Shown here piece after piece: positions 1-5,985 of a stretch of 7,032 bases of DNA. The DNA is from Gaiellasilicea sp051005735 (GTDB taxonomy: Bacteria > Actinomycetota > Thermoleophilia > Gaiellales > Gaiellaceae), in NCBI GenBank assembly GCA_051005735.1, contig JBPCJB010000302.1, forward strand, positions 1 to 7,032, in the 5' to 3' direction. Both the position numbers and the translations under genes were made by a program. Positions within the stretch are counted from its first letter, which is position 1; every line of letters starts with the position of its first letter. Below the pieces are notes generated by a model. That model had not been told where the DNA came from. It saw nothing but the letters and a program-made list of their open reading frames with translations, and searched no databases.

Positions 1-6
1 ACCACC

Positions 7-12
7 GAGGAG
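7..12 (+). promoter_or_regulatory. Shine-Dalgarno for parA
   Basis: GAGGAG lies six bases upstream of a TTG codon at 19. This supports TTG as the parA start even though the frame stays open to the window edge. A GTG at 28 is the alternative start. Confidence 0.6.
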
Positions 13-18
13 ACGTCG

Positions 19-789
19 TTGCAGAGGGTGATCGTGTTCGCCAACCAGAAGGGAGGCGTCGCGAAGACAACGACGACACTCAACCTCGGGGTCGCGTTCA
101 AGGAGCTCGGCCACCGCGTGCTCGTGATCGACCTCGACCCGCAGGGCAACCTGACGATGAGCCAGGGGATGAATCCGGACGCAATCGAACGCTCGATGTT
201 CGACGTGCTCGTCCACCGGCTGCCGATCACCGAGATCATCCATCAGGCCGAGGTCGACGTGGCCGTCTCCTCGATCGACCTCGCCGGGGCCGAGCTCGCC
301 CTCTCTGCGATGATCGGGCGCGAGCGCGCGCTCGAGAAGTCCCTGTTCGAGGTACGCGACTCCTACGACTTCATCATGATCGACACGCCGCCCTCGCTCG
401 GCCTGCTGACGATCAACGCCTTCGTCGCGGCGACCGGGGTGATCGTCCCGGTCCAGTGCGAATACCTCTCGCTTCGCGGCCTCGTCCAGCTCGAGAACAC
501 GTTGGCGATGGTGCGCGAGAACCTGAATCCGGATGTCAAGATCGAGGGGATCCTGCCGACGATGTTCGACGCTCGGACGCTGCACGCGCGTGAGGCGATC
601 GAGATTCTCGAGGAGAACTTCGGCGAGCTCGTTTACAAGACGCGGATCCGGAAGACGGTGCGCTACGCAGAGGCGCCGGTGAAGGGTTCGTCCATACTGA
701 AGTACGACCCGACCGGCACGGCCGCGGAGGCCTACCGCGACCTGGCGAAGGAGGTGCTCCATGGCGCGAAATCGCGCGAGCATGCGTGA
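19..789 (+). CDS. parA: ParA/Soj/MinD-family chromosome-partitioning ATPase
   Basis: A cytosolic P-loop ATPase of the ParA/Soj/MinD class. These proteins form ATP-dependent dimers on DNA or membrane and position chromosome origins, plasmids or division proteins. Visible motifs are the deviant Walker A KGGVAKTT at residues 11-18 (signature Lys11, catalytic-loop Lys16), Walker A' VIDLDPQGN around 37-44, and Walker B IMIDTPPSLG with Asp122. The tail ends DPTGTAAEAYRDLAKEVL, typical of Soj-like proteins. At 256 aa it has the usual Soj length and lacks the N-terminal helix-turn-helix domain of plasmid P1-type ParA. The start is TTG with GAGGAG six bases upstream; the frame is open to the window edge, so a longer product is not excluded. 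The 3' end overlaps ftsZ by 29 bp and carries the ftsZ ribosome-binding site. No parB lies downstream, so the true partner may be the FtsZ or a distant ParB. It could be MipZ- or MinD-like in role, but no C-terminal amphipathic membrane helix is obvious. Confidence 0.93.
   Translation: MQRVIVFANQKGGVAKTTTTLNLGVAFKELGHRVLVIDLDPQGNLTMSQGMNPDAIERSMFDVLVHRLPITEIIHQAEVDVAVSSIDLAGAELALSAMIGRERALEKSLFEVRDSYDFIMIDTPPSLGLLTINAFVAATGVIVPVQCEYLSLRGLVQLENTLAMVRENLNPDVKIEGILPTMFDARTLHAREAIEILEENFGELVYKTRIRKTVRYAEAPVKGSSILKYDPTGTAAEAYRDLAKEVLHGAKSREHA
748..755 (+). promoter_or_regulatory. Strong Shine-Dalgarno for ftsZ inside parA
   Basis: AAGGAGGT, a near-perfect anti-16S match, lies inside the last codons of parA, five bases before ATG 761. 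It decides the ftsZ start: the extended N-terminus beginning at 761 is the expected product, not an internal start nearer the GTPase domain. Confidence 0.85.
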
Positions 790-2221
790 AGGGCCGCTCG
801 CCGAGCTCTTCCGAGCGACCGAAGCAGCTCAGCGGCAGGCTCAGGAGACCGGAGGCGAGGAGCCCGCGCCGAAGGGGTCTGCGGAGCCGACGTCTGCCAA
901 GCAGCCGAGGAAGCGGAAGACCGCCGGGCAGCCCGCGCGCGCGGCTGTGGCCGCGGAGGAGCCGCAGGAGCAGACGGTCGAGCACGTCCCCGACTTCGCT
1001 CGCACGGAGGAATCGGATCCTCCCGAGTCGATCTCACCCGAGCCTGCGGCCGCCACCGGCGCGCCTGTCGCGCCACAGCCGCTCCCCGAGTCGGCCCCCC
1101 GCGAGCGACCGTACGAACCGCCCGCGAGCCGCTTCCTCGAGGCGCTGCCCGAGCCGGCGCCACGGCTGGAGTACGCGACGCGTCCGGACTCGACCTCGTA
1201 CCTGGCGGTGATCCGCGTCGTCGGAGTCGGCGGCGCCGGCCTGAACGCGGTCAACCGGATGATTGACGCCGGGATCTCGGCCGTCGAGTTCGTCGCCGTC
1301 AACACCGACATGCAGCAGCTCCAGCTCTCGGATGCGCCGGTCAAGCTGCACATCGGCCGCGACCTGACCCAGGGGCTCGGCTCGGGCGCCGAGCCGGAGG
1401 TCGGGCGCCGCTCCGCGGAGGAGGGATACGACCAGATCAAGAACGCGCTCCGCGGCTCGGACATGGTCTTCGTCACCGCCGGCGAGGGCGGGGGCACCGG
1501 CACCGGCGCAGCGCCGGTCGTCGCGCGAATTGCCCGCGAGCTCGGCGCGCTCACCGTCGGCATCGTTACGACCCCGTTTCGTTTCGAGGGCTCGCGGCGC
1601 AAGGGCTCGGCCGAGGTAGGCGTCGAGGAGCTTCGCGCCGCGTGCGACACGCTGATCGTAATTCCGAACGATCGTCTCCTCGAGGTGCTCGACCGCTCGA
1701 CCTCGATGCTCGACGCCTTCAAGATCGCAGATGACGTCCTCCGCCAGGGCGTCCAGGGGATCACCGACCTGATCACGATGCCCGGCTTGATCAACCTGGA
1801 CTTCGCGGATGTGCGCACCATCATGTCCGACGCCGGCTCGGCGCTGATGGGGATCGGCTTCGCGACCGGTGAGGATCGCGCGAAGCAGGCCGCCGAACGC
1901 GCGCTCCGCTCGCCGCTGATCGACACCGAGATCGTCGGCGCCCGCGGAATCCTGCTTTCGATCGCCGGCGGCGAGGATTTGACTCTCCTCGAGGTGAACG
2001 ACGCCGCCGAGCTCGTCCGGCAGGCGGCGACCGACGATACGAACATCATCTTCGGCGCCACCGTCGACGAGCGCCTCGCCGGCCAGGTGTGGGTGACGGT
2101 CGTTGCGACCGGCCTCGGCGGCAGAGGGCGCCGCCAGCCGGCGCCGGTCTTCGGCGGCTCGAACCTCCGCACGACCCGGCCGGACGACCCGCTCGAGCCG
2201 CCCAGCTTCCTCCGCAGCTAG
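761..2221 (+). CDS. ftsZ: Cell-division GTPase FtsZ with a long N-terminal extension
   Basis: Tubulin-like GTPase that polymerises into the cytokinetic Z ring. The GTPase domain begins near residue 147 (YLAVIRVVGVGGAG). The tubulin signature GGGTGTGA is at 243-250, and the T7 loop NLDFADV is at 345-351 with the catalytic Asp347 and Asp350 of the family. The protein ends DPLEPPSFLRS, matching the conserved C-terminal peptide that binds FtsA, SepF or ZipA in other bacteria, so core function looks intact. At 486 aa it is longer than the usual 350-400 because of about 145 extra N-terminal residues. These comprise a basic block (MREGPLAELFRAT, 8-20), an RKRK patch at 50-53, and a Pro/Glu/Ala-rich, probably disordered linker to about 140. 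The AAGGAGGT site fixes the start at ATG 761; ATG 782 is a weaker alternative. It overlaps parA by 29 bp, implying coupled translation. The usual division-cluster neighbours (ftsQ, murC, sepF) are not beside it, so it may be a relocated or second ftsZ. Confidence 0.95.
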   Translation: MARNRASMREGPLAELFRATEAAQRQAQETGGEEPAPKGSAEPTSAKQPRKRKTAGQPARAAVAAEEPQEQTVEHVPDFARTEESDPPESISPEPAAATGAPVAPQPLPESAPRERPYEPPASRFLEALPEPAPRLEYATRPDSTSYLAVIRVVGVGGAGLNAVNRMIDAGISAVEFVAVNTDMQQLQLSDAPVKLHIGRDLTQGLGSGAEPEVGRRSAEEGYDQIKNALRGSDMVFVTAGEGGGTGTGAAPVVARIARELGALTVGIVTTPFRFEGSRRKGSAEVGVEELRAACDTLIVIPNDRLLEVLDRSTSMLDAFKIADDVLRQGVQGITDLITMPGLINLDFADVRTIMSDAGSALMGIGFATGEDRAKQAAERALRSPLIDTEIVGARGILLSIAGGEDLTLLEVNDAAELVRQAATDDTNIIFGATVDERLAGQVWVTVVATGLGGRGRRQPAPVFGGSNLRTTRPDDPLEPPSFLRS

Positions 2222-2290
2222 AGACGTTTCTGGCGGCGCCTGCGACGCTCGTTCGGCCGCAGCCAGGGACATGTCGGGCTCTGACCCCGG
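2221..2290 (+). repeat. 70-bp direct repeat, copy 1
   Basis: First copy of a repeat running from GAGACGTTTCT to GACCCCGG. Its first base is the last base of the ftsZ TAG codon. It differs from copy 2 (offset 99 bp) at a handful of substitutions and one missing C in the GGACATGTCC palindrome. It contains CTGCG/CGCAG arms and CGTTCGGCCG (2250-2259), whose exact reverse complement CGGCCGAACG lies at 2288-2297 and could form a 10-bp stem. Confidence 0.9.
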
Positions 2291-2418
2291 CCGAACGTCC
2301 GGGCTTTGACCCCGGCTGAGAGACGCTTCTCGCGGCGCCTGCGACGCTCGTTCGGCCGCAGCGAGGGACATGTCCGGGCTTTGACCCCGGGGGCTTTGAC
2401 CCCGGGCTTTGACCCCGT
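2276..2418 (+). repeat. Five GGGCTTTGACCCC palindromic units
   Basis: Units of the form GGGCTTTGACCCCGG occur at 2276-2290 (one C for T), 2301-2315, 2376-2390, 2391-2405 and 2404-2417 (last unit ends CCCCGT). The final three are back to back. Most units are imperfect hairpins with CCGGG/CCCGG arms. The layout, short GC-rich palindromes clustered between two convergent genes, is that of REP/BIME-type elements. These families are often mobilised by RAYT tyrosine transposases, though no such gene is in the window. Confidence 0.85.
2320..2390 (+). repeat. 71-bp direct repeat, copy 2
   Basis: Second copy of the repeat that starts at the ftsZ stop codon. It contains an intact 10-bp palindrome GGACATGTCC (2366-2375), followed by CCGGGCTTTGACCCCGG, which can fold as CCGGG/CCCGG arms around a 7-base loop. 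The two long copies are separated by 29 bp that hold another GGGCTTTGACCCCGG. Confidence 0.9.
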
Positions 2419-2474
2419 GGGGGAGCGGGGGCTCGCCCGCCCGGCCCACGGGATGCGAGATGATCCCCGGGGCG

Positions 2475-3515
2475 CTAGACCAGCGGCATGACGACGGTCG
2501 CGCCGAATGCGGCGCCGAGGGCCAGGCAGCCGACTGCTGAGACGCCGGCCAGCGCATAGCGCCGCACGCCCGGCGCCTGGCCGCCGAGCAGGTAGAGGCC
2601 GCTGCCGAGCCCGAACGCGATGCTGGTCACCGTCTCGACGGCGCTGAACGCGATTCCGGCTGCGATCGCCGAGTCGCTCGGCACTCCGTGTGCCTTCAGG
2701 GCGAAGACGATGGCTGCGCTCGCGACGCCGATGTTCCCGGGTGTCAGCGGCAGCGTTCCGGCGAGCTCGAGCGCGGGAACGATGAGGAGCGCGGCGCCAA
2801 GCGGACGAGAGATCCCGAAGGCCATGCAGACCGCTGTGGCGGCTGCGACCCGCCCGACTGTCGCAAGCCCGATCCACGCGAGGAGCTGTCCCGCCGCGCG
2901 CGGGCAGCGACCGAGCGCGTGGAATGCGTCGAGCACGTGCGCGACGCGACCGCGTGGACGGAAGCTGCGGGTGAAGTAGGCGAGCGCGATCGCAACGGCG
3001 ACGATCGCTGCGATGATCGCGAGCGGCCACGCCGGCAGAGCGCCGGTGACTGCGCCGAACGTGAGCAGGACGGCCAGCCAGACGATGTGTGCGACCCCGA
3101 CGGAGGTGCCGACGCCGCCGGAGGTCCAGAGCCGCCCCTCACCTTCGAGCGTGCGCGCGTAGAGAGCGAACCTCAACGCGGTGCCGAGCCGAGCGGGCGC
3201 GAAGGAGTTCAGGAGGGAGCCGCAGCCGTAGCGCGCCGCAGAGTCGAGGCGGGAGGTCCTCCCGCCGCAGCGCAGGAGCGCCGAGCGCCAGGCGCAACCG
3301 GATGCGGCGAGCGAGAGCGCGAAGCCGACGGCCGCCGTCCAGAGCCACGCGGGGCTCGCGGCAGCAAGTCCGCCGAAGCCCTCGCGCACCTCGTCGCCCA
3401 GGAGTCCGGGCGTCGAGGCGATCACGGCGACGAGCGCGAGCGAGACGAGCCCGAGAGCGATCTGGCGCCTGTGTGTTGCGAGTGCGTGCATTCGTCTCCA
3501 ACGTTCGTCGTTCAC
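2475..3515 (-). CDS. UPF0104 / lysylphosphatidylglycerol-synthase TM-family membrane protein
   Basis: A polytopic inner-membrane protein resembling the UPF0104 family (flippase-like transmembrane region of MprF/LPG synthase, AglD-related). It is almost all hydrophobic helices after a basic N-terminus. Likely membrane segments are about residues 18-35, 55-73, 132-155, 162-180, 209-227, 237-253, 260-275, 283-310 and 319-345. Family-like landmarks are NSFAPARLGTALRFALYAR near 103-121 and PLTPGNIGVASA near 256-267. There is no cytosolic aminoacyl-transferase domain, so it is not a full MprF; transport or flipping of a lipid-linked substrate is inferred only. Start is uncertain: GTG 3515 has AGGA seven bases upstream and AAGGAGG 13 bases upstream, while ATG 3491 has GGAG four bases upstream and would remove eight residues. 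It is divergent from the GGT-like gene with 54 bp between them and convergent with ftsZ. Confidence 0.82.
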   Translation of the reverse strand: MNDERWRRMHALATHRRQIALGLVSLALVAVIASTPGLLGDEVREGFGGLAAASPAWLWTAAVGFALSLAASGCAWRSALLRCGGRTSRLDSAARYGCGSLLNSFAPARLGTALRFALYARTLEGEGRLWTSGGVGTSVGVAHIVWLAVLLTFGAVTGALPAWPLAIIAAIVAVAIALAYFTRSFRPRGRVAHVLDAFHALGRCPRAAGQLLAWIGLATVGRVAAATAVCMAFGISRPLGAALLIVPALELAGTLPLTPGNIGVASAAIVFALKAHGVPSDSAIAAGIAFSAVETVTSIAFGLGSGLYLLGGQAPGVRRYALAGVSAVGCLALGAAFGATVVMPLV

Positions 3516-3569
3516 GAATCGGTCCTGCCCTCCTTATCGGCAGAAACTCCAGAGCTTTACGCTCTGTTC
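3516..3569. promoter_or_regulatory. Divergent promoter region; possible leaderless promoter for the GGT-like gene
   Basis: This 54-bp gap must hold start signals for both divergent genes. On the plus strand TACGCT (3558-3563) fits the actinobacterial -10 pattern TANNNT and ends six bases before ATG 3570. No Shine-Dalgarno precedes that ATG, which together suggests a leaderless mRNA; no good -35 is visible. AGAGC-TTTAC-GCTCT (3551-3565) is a small inverted repeat overlapping this -10 and could be a repressor site. On the minus strand AAGGAGG (3535-3529) lies before GTG 3515. Confidence 0.4.
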
Positions 3570-4895
3570 ATGAGAGGCGCGATCGCGGCCGGCCACCCCC
3601 TGACCGCCCAGGCGGGCGCCAGGGTACTCGAAGATGGCGGGAACGCCGTGGATGCGTGCATCGCGGCGGCCTTCGCAGCGTTCGTGACGGAGGGACCGCT
3701 CACGGGGCCGGCGGGCGGCGGTTTCCTCCTCGCCCACGTGGAGGGAAAGGCGACCCTCCTCGACTGCTTCTTCTCCGTGCCGAGCCGGCCGCTCGGCGAG
3801 ATCGAGCACCTAACGGTCGATTTCGGCTCGACGACGCAGAGCTATCACGTGGGAGAGGGATCGATCGCCGTTCCCGGCCTGCTCGCGGGACTGAGCGATG
3901 CCCACGGTCGCTTCGGTCAGCTCTCCTGGCAGGAGCTCGTTGCCCCGGCGATCGAGCTCGCTCGTGCGGGCGTCGTCGTCAGCGAGGCGCAGGCGTTCCT
4001 GCACGAGATCCTCGTCGCCGTCCTCCAGCGCGACGAAGGAGGGCGGCGGATCTACACGGATGCGGAGCATCTCGATACAAGCGATCTGGTTGCGACGCTC
4101 GAGCGCATCGGCGTCGATCCGGCCGCCGCGGTGTGCGAGCTGCTGCCTGAGCTCTCGTCCGATCTCGGCGCCTACCGCCCGGTCGAGCGCGAGTTGCTCT
4201 GCACGACGATCGACGGCCGGCAGGTGCTCACGACCCCGGCGCCGTCGCGTGGGGGAGCGATCGTGGCTGCCGCGCTCGCGGGCTTCGGCGCGAGCAGCTC
4301 CCTCGACGGTCGGGCGCGGGCGCTCAGGGATGCCTACGGGATCGATTCGGTCGGCGGGATCGCGGGCACCACGCACATCGCGGTAATAGACGCGGCCGGG
4401 AACGCGGCGGGACTCTCGTCGACGCTCGGCGCGGGTTCCGGTGTGCATCGCGGCGGTACGCAGCTGAACAACATGCTCGGAGAGTTCGACGTGATCGGCA
4501 GCGGCGAGCTCGTTCCGGGCGAGCGGCTCGCGAGCATGATGACTCCGACGCTCGTGCTCGAGGAGGGCCGGCCGCGGCTCGCGCTCGGCAGCGCCGGCTC
4601 GGTTCGCCTCGCCGGTGCGATCGCCCAGGTCGCAGACGCGGTGATCAGGGGCGCCTCCGTCGGCGCGGCGATCACGGCGCCGCGGTTCCACGTCGTCGGC
4701 GAGCGCGAGCTCCACCTCGAGGGAGGCTGGCCGGCAGCCGCAGCCGAGGAGCTGCCGCCCGGCGATTGGGAGCTGATCCCCTGGCAGAGCCTGAATCTCT
4801 ACTTCGGGGGAGTCTCCGCCGTCGAGCTCCGCGCCGACGGCTCGCTCGACGCCGCGGGCGATCCCCGCCGCGGCGGCCACGGCATCGTTGTATGA
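3570..4895 (+). CDS. Short gamma-glutamyltransferase-like Ntn-hydrolase
   Basis: A 441-aa member of the gamma-glutamyltranspeptidase superfamily, whose proenzymes self-cleave before a Thr that becomes the nucleophile acting on glutathione-like or related amides. Landmarks: HPLTAQAGARVLEDGGNAVDA near the N-terminus, PLTGPAGGGF at 43-52, a conserved AYRPVE segment at 201-206, and the processing/nucleophile motif GTTHIAVID with Thr267. Later come NNMLGEFD (300-307), ASMMTPT (321-327), GSAGSVRL (340-347) and APRFH (370-374). Predicted subunits are about 266 and 175 residues; the large one is roughly 120 shorter than in E. coli Ggt. The domain begins at the first residues and no signal peptide is seen, so it is probably cytosolic, unlike classical Ggt. 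Several substrate-pocket residues differ from E. coli Ggt, so true gamma-glutamyl transfer is doubtful. ATG 3570 is chosen because the fold begins there, although the frame stays open upstream across the divergent gene. The stop overlaps the GNAT start (ATGA), implying one operon. Confidence 0.85.
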   Translation: MRGAIAAGHPLTAQAGARVLEDGGNAVDACIAAAFAAFVTEGPLTGPAGGGFLLAHVEGKATLLDCFFSVPSRPLGEIEHLTVDFGSTTQSYHVGEGSIAVPGLLAGLSDAHGRFGQLSWQELVAPAIELARAGVVVSEAQAFLHEILVAVLQRDEGGRRIYTDAEHLDTSDLVATLERIGVDPAAAVCELLPELSSDLGAYRPVERELLCTTIDGRQVLTTPAPSRGGAIVAAALAGFGASSSLDGRARALRDAYGIDSVGGIAGTTHIAVIDAAGNAAGLSSTLGAGSGVHRGGTQLNNMLGEFDVIGSGELVPGERLASMMTPTLVLEEGRPRLALGSAGSVRLAGAIAQVADAVIRGASVGAAITAPRFHVVGERELHLEGGWPAAAAEELPPGDWELIPWQSLNLYFGGVSAVELRADGSLDAAGDPRRGGHGIVV

Positions 4896-5446
4896 GCGGC
4901 GGAGGCTCAACGGAGCCACCGAGACCCGCGCTGACGGTCGGAATCCGGCCGGCGCGACCCGAGGATGCGGCAGCGCTTGTCGATCTCGGCGCCTCGGTCG
5001 GCCGCGAGGAGGGCGACTGGCTCCTGAACACGAACGGCTGGCGCACCGTCGCGGAGGAGCGTCGCTACCTGCGCGCGCTCAAGCGCTACCCGCACGCGGC
5101 GGTCTTCGTCGCCGAGGTCGGCGCCGAGCTCGTGGGGCGGCTCTCGCTTGCGCGGGACACGCATCCAGCGAGCTACCACGTCGCCGATCTCGGGCTGATG
5201 ATCGCCGCTGGTCATCGGCGTCGCGGAATCGGACGCGCCCTGCTGGAGCAGGCGGTCGCGTGGGCGCGGACCTCCGGCGTCCGCAAGCTCGAGCTCCACG
5301 TGTTCCCCTGGAACGAGCCTGCGCTCAAGCTCTACGAGACGTTTGGCTTCGAGCGTGAGGGACTCCGTCGCGAGCACTATCGGCGTGAGAGCGGCTATGT
5401 CGACGCGATCCTGATGGCCTACCAGCTTCCTCCTTCGGCGAGCTGA
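4892..5446 (+). CDS. GNAT-family N-acetyltransferase
   Basis: A 184-aa cytosolic GNAT acetyltransferase that would transfer acetyl from acetyl-CoA to an amine; the substrate is unknown. The fold is clear: IRPARPEDAAALVDL opens the domain near residue 18, VFVAEVGAELVGRLSL forms the beta2-3 hairpin at 71-86, and motif A (DLGLMIAAGHRRRGIGRAL) at 99-117 gives the pyrophosphate-binding R/Q-x-x-G-x-G loop. The C-terminal NEPALKLYETFGF at 141-153 is typical of motif B, with the Tyr often used as general acid. This is close to RimI/RimJ- or YhhY-like small-molecule or peptide acetyltransferases. The start overlaps the preceding stop as ATGA with no obvious Shine-Dalgarno, so termination-reinitiation coupling to the GGT-like gene is likely. 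The 3' end overlaps the opposing gene's 3' end by 28 bp. Confidence 0.9.
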   Translation: MSGGGSTEPPRPALTVGIRPARPEDAAALVDLGASVGREEGDWLLNTNGWRTVAEERRYLRALKRYPHAAVFVAEVGAELVGRLSLARDTHPASYHVADLGLMIAAGHRRRGIGRALLEQAVAWARTSGVRKLELHVFPWNEPALKLYETFGFEREGLRREHYRRESGYVDAILMAYQLPPSAS

Positions 5447-5985
5447 TCCCCTTCCACGAGCCGATCTGGCCGCTCACGGCGCGCATGCGACCAGCGCCGT
5501 ACGAACGCCCTCTGCTCGGGAAGCGATGGAGAGCTCAGCCACGGCCCCGCCAACGGCCTCCGAAGCTCGTCGAGAAACGTGATCGGATCTCGCGTGAGCT
5601 GTGGCATGCTCCCGATCCAGCAGCCGATCGCGGTCCCGACGCGTCCGATCCCGTTGGCGTCGTGCACGTAGAGGAACCAGCCCTCCGCCGCCGAGAATCG
5701 GTCGATCGCCGCCACGATCTCGTCGATCGCCTCCTCCGCAGGCGCCGCGCCTGCCCGCAGCGGCATCCGGACGTGCCGCGCGCGCGGCGGAAGCAGATGA
5801 GCGTACGGCTCGCACTCGCCGAGCTGGGTCAGGTCGAGGAAGAGGTCACAGCCCTCGTGGAGCACGCACTGGAGCCGTCGCTGGGCTTCGCGCTCGTTCC
5901 CCGCCCCCGGATACGGCCCCGCGAGCACCGGCAGGAAGACGAGGTAGGAACGCGGCAGCGGAGGCTTCACGAGGTCGACGGTCAT
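5419..5985 (-). CDS. Tyrosine/dual-specificity-phosphatase-like protein lacking the catalytic Cys (putative pseudophosphatase)
   Basis: About 188 aa with the layout of small bacterial tyrosine/dual-specificity phosphatases. VLAGPYPGA (20-28) is an entry motif, LFLDLTQ (48-54) and PYAHLL (60-65) follow, then HVRMPL (71-76) where the general-acid loop begins, a helix to about 98, and FLYVHDANGIGRVGT at 104-118. The last matches the P-loop H-C-x5-R, with His108, Gly112, Gly114 and Arg115 kept but the nucleophilic Cys replaced by Asp109 (GAC codon). The loop Asp that normally acts as general acid also appears replaced (R-A-G-A-A-P at 77-82). Phosphatase chemistry is therefore not expected; binding of a phosphorylated or anionic ligand is possible. 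ATG 5985 is preferred because GGAG lies five bases upstream; GTG 5991 would overlap that site. Its 3' end overlaps the GNAT gene tail to tail, and it is divergent from the broken VOC gene. Confidence 0.75.
   Translation of the reverse strand: MTVDLVKPPLPRSYLVFLPVLAGPYPGAGNEREAQRRLQCVLHEGCDLFLDLTQLGECEPYAHLLPPRARHVRMPLRAGAAPAEEAIDEIVAAIDRFSAAEGWFLYVHDANGIGRVGTAIGCWIGSMPQLTRDPITFLDELRRPLAGPWLSSPSLPEQRAFVRRWSHARRERPDRLVEGDQLAEGGSW

Larger units (their letters stand above)
2222..2474. other. Intergenic region between convergent ftsZ and UPF0104 gene
   Basis: No believable gene lies here; short open frames are translations of the repeats. Besides the repeats it holds GAGC/GCTC arms around four G (2423-2434) in a G-rich run and a CCCCGGGG palindrome at 2465-2472 just outside the minus-strand stop. 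Because both flanking genes end here, stem-loops in this stretch could act as a bidirectional terminator or 3'-end stabiliser. No U-tract is visible, so intrinsic termination is not demonstrated. Confidence 0.55.

Noticed and set aside
1481..1512. Glu in place of Met in the FtsZ signature (AGEGGGTGTG)
   Set aside because: It looked unusual against E. coli FtsZ, but I recall the same Glu in Streptomyces FtsZ, so it is a lineage feature.
2221..2418. CRISPR-like array
   Set aside because: The repeats are palindromic units of mixed size with irregular or no spacers, and there are no cas genes.
2089..2491. Small open frames in the repeat region (for example 2306-2491)
   Set aside because: The peptides are repeated TPG/FDPG-type translations of the palindromic repeat, without a ribosome-binding site.
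841..2557. Long minus-strand open frames across ftsZ (841-2172 and 1034-2557)
   Set aside because: They are antisense shadows of a clearly real gene in high-GC DNA. Products are low-complexity Arg/Ala/Ser/Pro-rich and match no family I recognise.
2688..3569. The plus-strand frame upstream of the GGT-like ATG, which would give a 735-aa protein
   Set aside because: The added N-terminus is Arg/Glu/Gly-rich sequence antisense to the membrane-protein gene, and the GGT-like fold starts exactly at Met 3570.
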